From contig JAPPPS010000006.1 in the NCBI GenBank assembly GCA_028817405.1, positions 1-64,000 on the forward strand: a stretch of 64,000 nt of DNA, given 5' to 3'. The stretch's first letter is position 1, and every line of letters begins with the position of its first letter. The notes under the pieces were generated by a model, which saw nothing but the letters and a program-made list of their open reading frames with translations, did no database searches and was not told the origin of the DNA. This DNA is from Gammaproteobacteria bacterium. Its GTDB lineage: Bacteria; Pseudomonadota; Gammaproteobacteria; Arenicellales; Poriferihabitantaceae. Positions 51,752 through 61,639 of this stretch are shown here, piece after piece. The translations under genes were made by a program, and so were the position numbers.

Positions 51752-52999
51752 TTATTCCACCGGCTCCAACCGTAACAACCGGCCGCGGCGTGCGTCGGTG
51801 ATGAGGTACAGGTAACCGTCCGGGCCGTTCGCCACATCGCGGATGCGCGCGATGCCGTCGAGTAAAACTTCTTGCGCCGTCACCGTGTCGCCGCGCATTT
51901 CCAGCCGGCGCAAGTGCCGCAACTTTAGCGCGCCGACAAACAAATCGCCGCGCCAGTTGGGGAACTTGTCGCCGTGGTAAAACGCCATGCCGCTCGGCGC
52001 GATGGACGGCGACCAGTAAACCACCGGCTGCTGCATGCCCGGCGCATGCGTTTGGTCGGAAATAATTCTGCCGCTGTAATCGATGCCGTAGGTAATCGCG
52101 GGCCAGCCGTAGTTGGCGCCGGGTTTGTCGAGTTTGTTGACTTCGTCGCCGCCGCGCGGGCCGTGTTCGTGCATCCAAACGGTGTTATCGAGCGGGCGCA
52201 GCGCGATGCCCTGGCCGTTGCGGTGGCCGTAGGAATAAATTTCCGGCTTGGCATCGTCGCGCGCGGTGAAAGGATTGTCGGCCGGCGTCGAACCGTCGTC
52301 GTTGAGTCGCAGCACCGTACCCAAATGATTGGACCGGTCCTGCGCGTCGTGCAAGCGGTGACGGCGGTCGCCGGTGGTGATAAACAATGAACCGTCGGCG
52401 GCGAACAACAAGCGCGAACCGTAATGCCCGGTCCCCCGCGTTTTCGGCGTGGCGGTGAAAATCGTCTGCAAGTTTTCCAGCGCATAACCGCGCAGTTGTC
52501 CGCGCGCTACCTCCGTGCCGGCCCCGCCCGGCCCGCTTCCCGAATAGGAAACATACACCAAACGGTTGCGCGCGAAGTTTGGATGCACTGCGACATCCAG
52601 CAAGCCGCCTTGGCCGCCGAAAGCGATGTTGTCCGGCAAGCCGGTAACCGGCCGCGGGTCGAGTTTGCCGCCGCTGACACCGTCGATGTCGCGGATACCG
52701 CGAACTAAGTTGATGTCGCGGATGCCGCGAACCAAGCGCAACCGCCCTTTGACCTTTTCGGTCACTAACAAGTCGCCGTTCGGCAAAAACGCCATGCCCC
52801 ATGGATAATGCAAGCCGGTCGCCACCACGCGCACGCGAAACTTTTCTTGCTCGGATGGAACGACATCGGCATGTGCAAACGATGCGACGCATGCTAATAA
52901 CGCGGCGGCAATTCCAACAGCGCGACCGGCGCGACCGACGCGACCGATGCATGCGAACCGGCAACGAATGAAACGCCGAGTCGGTTGATAAATTTTCAT
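51752..52999 (-). CDS. PQQ-dependent sugar dehydrogenase-like (glucose/sorbosone dehydrogenase family), secreted
   Basis: LHYPWGMAFLPNGDLLVTEKVKGRLRLV; GGQGGLLDVAVHPNF; YSYGHRNGQGIALRP; HEHGPRGGDEVNKLDKPGANYGWPAITYGIDY. Confidence 0.9.
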   Translation of the reverse strand: MKIYQPTRRFIRCRFACIGRVGRAGRAVGIAAALLACVASFAHADVVPSEQEKFRVRVVATGLHYPWGMAFLPNGDLLVTEKVKGRLRLVRGIRDINLVRGIRDIDGVSGGKLDPRPVTGLPDNIAFGGQGGLLDVAVHPNFARNRLVYVSYSGSGPGGAGTEVARGQLRGYALENLQTIFTATPKTRGTGHYGSRLLFAADGSLFITTGDRRHRLHDAQDRSNHLGTVLRLNDDGSTPADNPFTARDDAKPEIYSYGHRNGQGIALRPLDNTVWMHEHGPRGGDEVNKLDKPGANYGWPAITYGIDYSGRIISDQTHAPGMQQPVVYWSPSIAPSGMAFYHGDKFPNWRGDLFVGALKLRHLRRLEMRGDTVTAQEVLLDGIARIRDVANGPDGYLYLITDARRGRLLRLEPVE

Positions 53000-53000
53000 A

Positions 53001-53033
53001 TCAAACATGCATTGAACATGCGTCAAACATGCA
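53001..53033. repeat. 3 x 11-bp tandem repeat in divergent promoter region
   Basis: TCAAACATGCA / TTGAACATGCG / TCAAACATGCA at 53001, 53012, 53023. Confidence 0.9.
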
Positions 53034-53165
53034 TCGTTAACCGCGCGCCGATTGATGACGCGCGCGCGGCCGAGGTTGCGGCAAAATAACCGATAACTTC
53101 CATCATTTCCACCGCGCTTTATCGACTACACTTTCCGCTTCAAGTTCCGCAAACAACCGTTCGAC

Positions 53166-54722
53166 ATGAAAGGAGCCGTCGCGGCCGGCCACCGCCTAAC
53201 CGCCGGGGCCGCCGCCGAAATTTTGCGCGCCGGCGGCAACGCTTTCGACGCCGCCGTCGGCGGATTCTTCGCCGCCTGCGTGGCCGAGCCGGCGCTGGCG
53301 TCGCTCGGCGGCGGCGGTTATCTCCTTGCGCGCGAGCGCGGCGGACGCGCAAGCGTGTTCGACTTCTTCACCCACACGCCCGGCGCCGGCCCGCGCTCCC
53401 GCGACCTCGACTTTTACCCGGTCACGGTTGACTTCGGCGCGGCCCGGCAAGTGTTTCACATCGGCCTCGGCGCATGCGCGGCGCCGGGCGCAGTGCGCGG
53501 TATGTTCGCGGTTCACCGCGACTTGGGCAAGTTGCCGATGAACGAATTGATTCGACCGGCGGTCGAGTTGGCGCGCGGCGGCGTGGCGGTCAACCGCTTT
53601 CAATCGTATCTGCTGGAGTTGCTCGCTCCCATCTTCCGCACCGAGTCAGCGTTGCCGCTGTACGCCGGCGCCGCGCCGGACAAACTGCTGCAACCCGGCG
53701 ATGTGTTTCATAACCCGCCGTTGGCAGATGCGCTGGAAGCGTTGGCGGCGGAAGGCGATGCGTTGTTCTACGAAGGCGATTTAGGCAAGCGCATCGTCCG
53801 CGCCTGCAGCGATGGCGGCGGTTATCTAACCCGCGACGATTTAAAAAACTACCGCGCATACCGTCGCGCGCCGCTGCTCGCCGACTACCGCGGCCGGCGA
53901 TTGGCGACCAACCCCGCGCCGGCCGCCGGCGGCTTGTTGGTCGCTTTCGGTTTGGAGTTTTTGAAGACGGTCGAGTTGGGCAAACGCGGTTTTGAATTCG
54001 GTAGCATCGCGGCAGTGAAAGCGTTGAGCGACGCGCAACTTGCGACTTGCCGCTTGCGGGACGGTGGCGACGGTGACGGTAACTTCGGCGACGACGGTGA
54101 ACTCGACAACGCGATGCGAGACCCGCAACGCATGCAACAATACCGCGAACAATACCGCCGCGTGCAAACTCGTACGCATGCGCGGCGCGGCACCACGCAT
54201 ATCAGCGTCATCGATGCCGCGCGCAACATCGCATCGCTGAGCGTCTCCAACGGCGAAGGCTGCGGCCGCGTGGTCGACGGCTTCATGCTCAACAACATGT
54301 TGGGCGAGGAAGATGTCAACCCGCGCGGCTTTCACAAGTGGCGGCCGAATCAACGCATGGCGTCGATGATGGCGCCGAGCGTCATCGCCGACCGCGGCGC
54401 GCTCACCGCGCTCGGCTCCGGCGGCTCCAACCGCATCCGCAGCGCGCTGCTGCAAGTCATCAGCAACTTGGCTGACTTCCGCATGGATGCGGCGGCCGCG
54501 GTCGCCGCCCCGCGCCTGCATGTCGAAGGCGCTCAGTTGCGCATGGAAGCCGGCTTCCCCGCGGCGACGATTAACGCCGCCACGCGCGACCTTGGTGACC
54601 ACCGCGTGTTCAACGAGCCGCACATGTTCTTCGGCGGCGTCCACCTCGCGCAAGTCACCCGCCACGGCAAACTATCCGCCATCGGCGACCCCCGAAGAGA
54701 CGGCGCGGGGGTGGTGGTTTAG
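53166..54722 (+). CDS. gamma-glutamyltransferase family protein
   Basis: AAAEILRAGGNAFDAAVGGFFAACVAEPALASLGGGGYLLAR; RRGTTHISVIDAARNIASLSVSNGEGCG; LGSGGSNRIRSALLQVISN. Confidence 0.88.
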   Translation: MKGAVAAGHRLTAGAAAEILRAGGNAFDAAVGGFFAACVAEPALASLGGGGYLLARERGGRASVFDFFTHTPGAGPRSRDLDFYPVTVDFGAARQVFHIGLGACAAPGAVRGMFAVHRDLGKLPMNELIRPAVELARGGVAVNRFQSYLLELLAPIFRTESALPLYAGAAPDKLLQPGDVFHNPPLADALEALAAEGDALFYEGDLGKRIVRACSDGGGYLTRDDLKNYRAYRRAPLLADYRGRRLATNPAPAAGGLLVAFGLEFLKTVELGKRGFEFGSIAAVKALSDAQLATCRLRDGGDGDGNFGDDGELDNAMRDPQRMQQYREQYRRVQTRTHARRGTTHISVIDAARNIASLSVSNGEGCGRVVDGFMLNNMLGEEDVNPRGFHKWRPNQRMASMMAPSVIADRGALTALGSGGSNRIRSALLQVISNLADFRMDAAAAVAAPRLHVEGAQLRMEAGFPAATINAATRDLGDHRVFNEPHMFFGGVHLAQVTRHGKLSAIGDPRRDGAGVVV

Positions 54723-54725
54723 GGG

Positions 54726-55427
54726 TTATTGTTCAGCGGTTTTTTGATGCGCTTGAAGCCATTCGGATGCTTGTCGTTTGGCTTTGGTGATATGTCTGCG
54801 TGACATCTCAACATCCAGTATGTCGAGATTCTTTATGGCGCTTTCTTCTCCTTGCACAGCGGCCAAACTAAACCATTTATAAGCCGCTATGTCGTCTTTC
54901 GGCAAGGTGATGCCATCGGTATACATCACGCCGAGGAAGGCTTGCGCCACCGCATCGCCTTGTTCAGCGGCCTTGCGCCACCAGTGTACCGCTTGTTCGG
55001 AATCCCTTAACACACTTTCGCCGTTTTTATACATCAAGCCGAGATTGCATTGCGCTCCCGCGTTGCCTTGCTCGGCGGCCTTGCGCCACCACCGCAATGC
55101 TTGCGCACCATCTCTTGGCACGCCTTCGCCGTTTTTATACATCAGGCCGAGATTGCATTGCGCCGCGGCGTCGCCCTGCTCGGCGGCTTTGCGACACCAG
55201 TGCGCGGACTGCGCATCATCTTTTGCTACGCCTTCGCCGTGGTAATACATCGTGCCGAGAATGCGTTGCGCCGCCGCGTCGCCTTGCTCGGCCGCTTTGC
55301 GACACCAGTGCGCGGCTTGCGCATCATCTTTTACCACGCCTTCGCCGTGGTAATACACCGCGCCGAGATTGAATTGCGCTTCCACATCGCCCTTTTCGGC
55401 GCGAAGTTTCAGGTCATTTATGTTCAT
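54726..55427 (-). CDS. Sel1-repeat protein
   Basis: Tandem repeats [29 protein letters not shown]; start MNINDLKLRAEKGDVEAQFNLG. Confidence 0.9.
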   Translation of the reverse strand: MNINDLKLRAEKGDVEAQFNLGAVYYHGEGVVKDDAQAAHWCRKAAEQGDAAAQRILGTMYYHGEGVAKDDAQSAHWCRKAAEQGDAAAQCNLGLMYKNGEGVPRDGAQALRWWRKAAEQGNAGAQCNLGLMYKNGESVLRDSEQAVHWWRKAAEQGDAVAQAFLGVMYTDGITLPKDDIAAYKWFSLAAVQGEESAIKNLDILDVEMSRRHITKAKRQASEWLQAHQKTAEQ

Positions 55428-55695
55428 CAGATGTTTTGCTTCGAGAATGTTCGCCAAAACGGCGGGAACTGGACGGGCATTATGACCGTTCCCCGTCTTC
55501 ACTGTCAATTCCCGCGGGCGACGGTTTTGCCGCAACAAAGGGCTTGCGCTCGCGTCCAGCAGTATCTTTTGGCAGGGATGACAAGAAAAAAACACCGGGC
55601 GCCCGCTCAACAGACTGCGGGCGTAGCGGGTGGGGGGACCGCGGACGCGGAGAAGAACTGTCAGTCCGGCAAAGACAGCGGCAACACCGTCGCGG

Positions 55696-56472
55696 TTACT
55701 CGTCTTGCGCCAGCAAGAATCGTTTGAGCGGCGGCAGGACGCGTTGCGGGGATTCCAGCAGGACGGCGTGTTTTAGGTTGTCGAGAATTACCAGTTCGGC
55801 GTTTGGCAAGGCGCGGGCGATGGCGCGGTTCAGGCGCGGCGGGCAGCCGCCATCGAGTGCGCCGGTCAGCGCCAGGCACGGGCAGCCGACTTCGCCTAAC
55901 CACGCCGCCATTTCGGTCTGCGCGTAGAGTCGGAACACTTCCCGGAACACCGCCGGCGGGGTGTCGATGATTTGCCGGATGCGCGCGTCGATGACCGCCG
56001 GTTCGGCTTGGATGAACGCGTCGGTGAACCACCGCGCGACGAATGCATCGAGCGCCGATTCGACACCGTGCGCGCGCATGGTTTCGCCGAGCGATTGCAA
56101 TCGCGCGCGGTCATCGGCGGTGCGGAAGGCGGCGGTACTGATGAGCGCGGCCGAGCGCGCGCGCTTTGGATGCCGGCGCGCGTACGCCGGCGCAATCATG
56201 CCGCCCAATGAATGCCCGGCGATGTGAATCGCCGCGTGGCCCAAGCGCCGGCGCAACGCTTCCACATCATCGACCAGTTGCGCCAGCGAATAGGGCGGCG
56301 GCGGCGCGGCGCTGTTGCCGTGGCCGCGCAAGTCGAATCGCACGCAGGTGAAGTGCGCGGTCAAACCCGGCACGATGCCATCCCAGGCGCTGTGGCGCGC
56401 GCCGATGCCGTGAATCAAATACAACGGCGGGCCGCGGCCGTCGACTTGATAGTGCAAATCAACCGCGTTCAT
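55696..56472 (-). CDS. alpha/beta-hydrolase
   Basis: PLYLIHGIGARHSAWDGIVPGL; IAGHSLGGMIAPAYARRHP. Confidence 0.88.
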   Translation of the reverse strand: MNAVDLHYQVDGRGPPLYLIHGIGARHSAWDGIVPGLTAHFTCVRFDLRGHGNSAAPPPPYSLAQLVDDVEALRRRLGHAAIHIAGHSLGGMIAPAYARRHPKRARSAALISTAAFRTADDRARLQSLGETMRAHGVESALDAFVARWFTDAFIQAEPAVIDARIRQIIDTPPAVFREVFRLYAQTEMAAWLGEVGCPCLALTGALDGGCPPRLNRAIARALPNAELVILDNLKHAVLLESPQRVLPPLKRFLLAQDE

Positions 56473-57529
56473 GTTGACGCGCCGGCGCCGGCGAATCAGC
56501 GCAACATTTGGCGACGGTGAAGTGCGGCATCACTTCCTCGGCGAAGCGTTGAATCGACTCCAGCGTCTCGGTCTGGCCGGCGCCGAAGTTGACATTGAGA
56601 ATGAAACGGTCGACGCCGGCCTCGGCGTATGGCATGAGTTGTTCAACCATTTCCGGCGCGGTGCAGATGTGCAAGTTGCGCGCGGTCTCTTCGATTGGCG
56701 CGCGGCGCGGCAACGGCGCAATCAAACCGCGCTCGACGATGCCGGGGCCGTCGAATACATTATCGAACTGGCCGTAGTAATGATGCGCGAGTTTGGTTTT
56801 GGCGCGCGCATCGGTCTCATCCGCGGCCGCGAACGCGACTCGCGACAACGACAAAGTCAACGCCTCGCCGCGGTCGCCGGCTTCGACTCGGCCGCGGTGA
56901 AACGCATCGACTTGCTCAAGCATGCGCCGGCGGTCGCCGGACAGCGGCGTGGTTTGGATGTGAAAACCGCGACGCGCGCAGTGGTAGATGGCCTCCGGCG
57001 CCAGCGCGCTCAGCATCATCGGCGGGCCGCCGGCGGTGGCCGGGCGCGGCATGATGGTCAGCGGCGCGAACTGATAGTATTTACCGTCCCACGACACTTC
57101 CTCCTCACTAAGCAACTTCTGCAGCACCGTCAGCGACTCGTCGAACTTCTCGCGACTGTCGGCAAGCGGCACACCCATGCGTTCCATCTCAAACGCAAAC
57201 GCGCCGCGTCCGACGCCGGCCAACAATCGGCCGTCGGTGAAGATGTCGGCGCACACCAATTGCCCGGCCAGGACGCGCATGTCGTGCAGCGGCAGCACCA
57301 GCACCGAGGTGATGATGTTGACGCGCGCGGTGACGGCGGCGATTTTTACCGCAAACTGCAGCGGCGCCGGCATCAGGAGAATGTTGATTAGATGATGCTC
57401 GGTAACCGACACCGAATCGAAACCGAGGCAGTCGGCAAGCGCCGCCTGGTCGAGCATGTTTTGGTATAATCGCCGCCCGCCCAACCGATGGTCGGGGCAG
57501 TAGGCGGACAGTTGAATGCAAAAATTCAT
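56459..57529 (-). CDS. LLM-class flavin-dependent oxidoreductase (luciferase-like)
   Basis: FDSVSVTEHHLINILLMPAPLQFAVKIAAVTARVNIITSVLVLPLHDMRVLAGQLVCADIFTDGRLLAGVGRG. Confidence 0.88.
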   Translation of the reverse strand: MNFCIQLSAYCPDHRLGGRRLYQNMLDQAALADCLGFDSVSVTEHHLINILLMPAPLQFAVKIAAVTARVNIITSVLVLPLHDMRVLAGQLVCADIFTDGRLLAGVGRGAFAFEMERMGVPLADSREKFDESLTVLQKLLSEEEVSWDGKYYQFAPLTIMPRPATAGGPPMMLSALAPEAIYHCARRGFHIQTTPLSGDRRRMLEQVDAFHRGRVEAGDRGEALTLSLSRVAFAAADETDARAKTKLAHHYYGQFDNVFDGPGIVERGLIAPLPRRAPIEETARNLHICTAPEMVEQLMPYAEAGVDRFILNVNFGAGQTETLESIQRFAEEVMPHFTVAKCCADSPAPARQHERG

Positions 57530-57606
57530 CGTCGCGCATTATTCCGCATCAGCCGCGGGATAACAACGCGCCGCCGCCATGAACGCCATTAAATTCACCG
57601 TCGAAC

Positions 57607-58560
57607 ATGAACACCACCGCTTCCAACATCGATGATGCCGCCCGCGCGCGGCGCAGTTTTATTTTTACGCCGGGGTTGCGCCCGGATATGTTCCCGAAGG
57701 CGCTTGCCGGCGGCGCGGACATGGTTTGCGTGGAGTTGGAAGACGGCATCGCGCCGAAGGATAAAGTCGAAGCGCGGCGCAAGGGGTTGGCGTTGTTCGC
57801 CGGGGCCGGCGGCGGCGTTGAGTCGACCGGCGACACCGTTAAATCGGGCGGCGCCGAATCAACCGGCGACATCGCCGAGTCAAACCGTGATGTGGAATGC
57901 ATCGTGCGCATCAATTCTCTCGCCACCGCTTTTGGTCTCGACGATGTGCAGGCGGTGTTGGCGGCGAGCGCCATCGATGCGCCGCCGGCGTTGATGCTGC
58001 CGAAGGTCAAGTCGCCGGATGAAATCGTGTGGCTGGATGACTTGCTGACCGAACGCGGCCACGCTTGCCGGCTGCACATCATCATCGAGACCAACGAAGG
58101 ATTGGAAGCCGCGCACGACATCGCCCACGCATCGGCGCGCATCGACGCGTTGTTCTTCGGCGGCATCGACATGGCGGCGGAGTTGCGCTGCAAAAGCGCG
58201 TGGCAGCCGCTGTTGTATGCGCGGTCGCGAGTGGTGCATGCCGCGGCATCGGCCGGCGTCGATGTCATCGATGTGCCGTATCTTGACTTGCAGGACGCGG
58301 CCGGCATGACGCGCGAAGCGGAGTTGGCGCGCGACTTGGGATTCTGCGGCAAGGGCGCGATTCATCCGAAGCAAATCGACGCCATCAACCGCGTGTTCAC
58401 GCCGGATAAAGCGGCCATCGACAAAGCGCGCAAAGTTTTGAAAGCGTTCGATGAAGCCGACACCGGTCTGGTGGTGGTCGACGGCAAACTCATCGAAGCG
58501 CCGGTGCTGCGTGAGATGCGCCGCATCATGGCGGTGGCGGAACGGGTGGCGGAACGGTGA
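57607..58560 (+). CDS. HpcH/HpaI aldolase / CitE-like CoA-ester lyase
   Basis: RRSFIFTPGLRPDMFPKALAGGADMVCVELEDGIAPKDKVEAR; LHIIIETNEGLEAAHDIAHASARIDALFFGGIDMAAEL; CGKGAIHPKQIDAINRVFTP. Confidence 0.9.
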   Translation: MNTTASNIDDAARARRSFIFTPGLRPDMFPKALAGGADMVCVELEDGIAPKDKVEARRKGLALFAGAGGGVESTGDTVKSGGAESTGDIAESNRDVECIVRINSLATAFGLDDVQAVLAASAIDAPPALMLPKVKSPDEIVWLDDLLTERGHACRLHIIIETNEGLEAAHDIAHASARIDALFFGGIDMAAELRCKSAWQPLLYARSRVVHAAASAGVDVIDVPYLDLQDAAGMTREAELARDLGFCGKGAIHPKQIDAINRVFTPDKAAIDKARKVLKAFDEADTGLVVVDGKLIEAPVLREMRRIMAVAERVAER

Positions 58561-58721
58561 CGGTCAACGCGCGACGGTGAACGATGCGCGCGCCGGGCGT
58601 CAAACACCAAATGACAACACCGCGACAACACCGCAACAACACCGTCGCGCCGCTGAACAACAAATAACAAACAACAAACGACAAAACAACACCGCATATT
58701 TTTTTATCGCCGCACAACCCA

Positions 58722-59828
58722 TCAAGCAAACGGCAACACCGTCAGCGTCGCGCCGATGCGCGCGTCGCCCTTCACCACTTCCACGCGCATGCCGGCCGTC
58801 ATGTCGCGCGCCACCAAACCGAAGCCGATGTTGCGCGCCAACCGGTATGACCAGATGCCGCAAGTCATGTCGCCGACTTTGCGGCCGTCGACGGTGATGT
58901 CATACCACAACGGATGCGGCGGCGCCGGCGCATCACCGTCGAGAATAACGCCGAGTTGATGGCGCGCCGGACCGTCGCGACGAATACGGCGCAACGCATC
59001 GATGCCGACCACCTCATCCGCGCCGTCGAAGTCCAAGTCGACAAACTTGCCCAAGCGCACTTCAAACGGATTGGTCGCGTCATCGGTGTCGCCGCCCCAC
59101 GACAACAAGCCGCTCTCGATGCGCTCGTTCGCGTTCGGACTGCCGGCCGCGATGTCCCACGCCGCGCCGGCCTCGGCCACCGTGTTCCACAACCGCATGC
59201 CATGCGCGCGGTCGAGAAGATAAATCTCAAACCCGCCTTGCTTCGACCAACCGGAACGCGCCAACAACAGCGGCATGCGGTCCAAGTCGGCGCGGCGAAA
59301 GTGAAAGTATTTCATGCCGCGCGTCCACTCGCCGAACAGCGCGGCGATGACCTCCGCCGCCTGCGGCCCCTGCACCGCCAACGGCGAAACATCCGGCTCG
59401 GTGACCGCAGCATCCAGCCGGCGCTCGGCGGCGATGGCGCGCGCCCAAAACAAAATATTGGAATCGGCGATGGAAAACCAATAGGTGTCGTCGTCCAACT
59501 TCAACGCAATCGGGTCGTTGATGAGCGCGCCCGCGTGGTTGCAGAGCGCGACATACTTGCCCTGCCCGGCCGCGCAACGCGACAAATCGCGCGGCGCAAG
59601 AATCTGCGCCAACTTGCCGGCGTCCGGCCCGCGCAACTCAACCTGCCGCTGCGCCGCGACATCCCACATCGACACGCCGCGCCGCAGCCGCCAATACTCG
59701 CCCTCCGGGTCGCCGTAGCCGGCCGGCAGCAGCATGTGGTTGTAAGTCGTAAACCCGGCCGCGCCCGCGGACACGGTCGCCTCAAAAAACGGCGACCGAC
59801 GAATGCGAGTATGCGGGGTGAATTGCAT
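58722..59828 (-). CDS. DmdA-like dimethylsulfoniopropionate demethylase / GcvT-family aminomethyltransferase
   Basis: TTYNHMLLPAGY, GVSMWDVAAQRQVELRGPDA, EPDVSPLAVQGPQAAEVIAALFGE, LARSGWSKQGGFEIYL, NANERIESGLLSWGGD match remembered DmdA signatures. Confidence 0.75.
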   Translation of the reverse strand: MQFTPHTRIRRSPFFEATVSAGAAGFTTYNHMLLPAGYGDPEGEYWRLRRGVSMWDVAAQRQVELRGPDAGKLAQILAPRDLSRCAAGQGKYVALCNHAGALINDPIALKLDDDTYWFSIADSNILFWARAIAAERRLDAAVTEPDVSPLAVQGPQAAEVIAALFGEWTRGMKYFHFRRADLDRMPLLLARSGWSKQGGFEIYLLDRAHGMRLWNTVAEAGAAWDIAAGSPNANERIESGLLSWGGDTDDATNPFEVRLGKFVDLDFDGADEVVGIDALRRIRRDGPARHQLGVILDGDAPAPPHPLWYDITVDGRKVGDMTCGIWSYRLARNIGFGLVARDMTAGMRVEVVKGDARIGATLTVLPFA

Positions 59829-60079
59829 GGGCGGTGTCGGAAATGTTGTCGTTCGGTAGCGTGTCGGCGACTCAGCGGCGCGCAAAGCCGCGGCATGGAA
59901 CAAGCGCGATGTCGGCGCGGCGCGACCGGATTATGCGTCAAAACCTTGCGCATGTTAAATGTTAAAACCGCGCGGCGGATTCGGGCGGACTCAAACGAAC
60001 CCGGCGAACCCAGGTCAACTTAGGCGAACTCAAACCGCCGGCCCGTGGTCGCGCGCGCTTGATGGTGTAGCATATCGGC

Positions 60080-61627
60080 ATGAAATATCTGCCGTTGCAT
60101 CACGACTTCGTCGGTCGCCGTTGTTTGGTGGTCGGCGGCGGGCGGGTCGCGGCGCGGCGCGCGGCGCGGGTTATCGACGCCGGCGGGCGCGTGGATGTGG
60201 TCGCGGTCGCGGCCGGCGATGAACTCAAACGCCAAGTGGAAGCGGCCGGCGGCACGGTACAGTTGCGCGCGTTCGCGCCCAGCGACTTGGACGGCGCGGC
60301 GGTAGCGTCGGCCGCATCGCCATCGCCGGCCACACCGTCATCGCCGGCATCATCGCCATCACCGGCATCATCGCCCGCGTCGCCCCCATCGAACCCGTCG
60401 GACCCATCACCCGCGGCAACCCCATCACCCGCATCGCCCCCGTCACAGTACCAATTGGTCATCGCCGCCACCGACGACCGCGCGGTCAACCGCCGAGTCG
60501 CGGCCGAGTGCAATCGGCGCGGTCTCCCGGTCAATGTCGTCGACGATGCGCGGTTGTGCGATGTCGTGTTTCCGCTCACCATCGACCGCGACCCCATCAC
60601 CATCAGCGTGGCCAGCGGCGCCGCCTCGCCGACCCTCGCGCGGCTGCTCGGCGCGCGCATCCAGTCGTTGCTGCCGTCCGGCTACGGCGAGTTGGCGCGC
60701 TTGGTCAGTCGCTTTCGCAAACAAGCGCAAGCGCGCATCCCGGACACCGCCGCGCGCATCAAATTCTGGGAAGACATCCTGCAAGGCGTGGTCGCCGAGA
60801 GCGTATTCTCCGGCCAGTTCGACGAAGCCGAACGGTTGTTGACGCAAGCCTTGGAATCGCCGGCGCATGCGACCGGCGCAGCCGGCAAAATCGGCGAGGT
60901 CTATCTCATCGGCGCCGGCCCCGGCGACCCCGACCTGCTCACCTTGCGCGCGTTCCGCCTGCTGCAGTCGGCCGATGTGGTGTTATACGACCGCTTAGTC
61001 GCGCCGGAAATCTTGCGCATGCTGCGCGCCGACACCGAGTCCATCTATGTCGGCAAACAACGCGCCGCGCATGCGCTGCCGCAGCCCGGCATCAACCGCA
61101 TGCTGAGCGATTATGCGCGCGCCGGCAAACGCGTGGCGCGGCTGAAAGGCGGCGACCCATTCATCTTCGGCCGCGGCGGCGAGGAAATCGAACACTTGGC
61201 GGATGAGGGAATTCCGTTTCAAGTCATCCCCGGCATCACCGCGGCCAGCGGCTGCGCCAGTTACGCCGGCATCCCGCTGACGCATCGCGAGCACGCGCAG
61301 TCGGTGCGCTTCGTCACCGGCCAGTTGCAGGACGGCAGCGTCAACCTCGACTGGGAATCGTTGGTCGCGCCGGGCCAAACCTTGGTGTTCTACATGAGTT
61401 TGAACGGCTTGCCGCTCATTTGCGAGAAGTTGCTCGCGTTCGGCTTGTCGCCCAGTTTGCCGGTGGCGTTGATTGAAAAAGGCACCACGCTGCGCCAGAA
61501 AGTTTATGTCAGCACCTTAGGCGAGATGCGCGCCGAGTTAACCCGCGCCGCCCCCCGCGCCCCCACCCTCTTCATCGCCGGCAAAGTCGTCTCCCTCCGC
61601 CGCAAGTTGAATTGGTTTGGGACATGA
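60080..61627 (+). CDS. cysG: siroheme synthase (uroporphyrinogen methyltransferase / precorrin-2 dehydrogenase / ferrochelatase)
   Basis: MKYLPLHHDFVGRRCLVVGGGRVAARRAARVIDAGG; VYLIGAGPGDPDLLTLRAFRLLQSADVVLYDRLV; RLKGGDPFIFGRGGEE. Ser/Pro/Ala-rich insertion at about 60300-60450. Confidence 0.95.
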   Translation: MKYLPLHHDFVGRRCLVVGGGRVAARRAARVIDAGGRVDVVAVAAGDELKRQVEAAGGTVQLRAFAPSDLDGAAVASAASPSPATPSSPASSPSPASSPASPPSNPSDPSPAATPSPASPPSQYQLVIAATDDRAVNRRVAAECNRRGLPVNVVDDARLCDVVFPLTIDRDPITISVASGAASPTLARLLGARIQSLLPSGYGELARLVSRFRKQAQARIPDTAARIKFWEDILQGVVAESVFSGQFDEAERLLTQALESPAHATGAAGKIGEVYLIGAGPGDPDLLTLRAFRLLQSADVVLYDRLVAPEILRMLRADTESIYVGKQRAAHALPQPGINRMLSDYARAGKRVARLKGGDPFIFGRGGEEIEHLADEGIPFQVIPGITAASGCASYAGIPLTHREHAQSVRFVTGQLQDGSVNLDWESLVAPGQTLVFYMSLNGLPLICEKLLAFGLSPSLPVALIEKGTTLRQKVYVSTLGEMRAELTRAAPRAPTLFIAGKVVSLRRKLNWFGT

Positions 61628-61639
61628 AAGCATCGCAGA

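Noticed and set aside
51735-51756. Intrinsic terminator CCGCCTGGGTGCGGTTTTTT
   Set aside because: The stem is only 4 bp; too weak to call as a feature from sequence alone.
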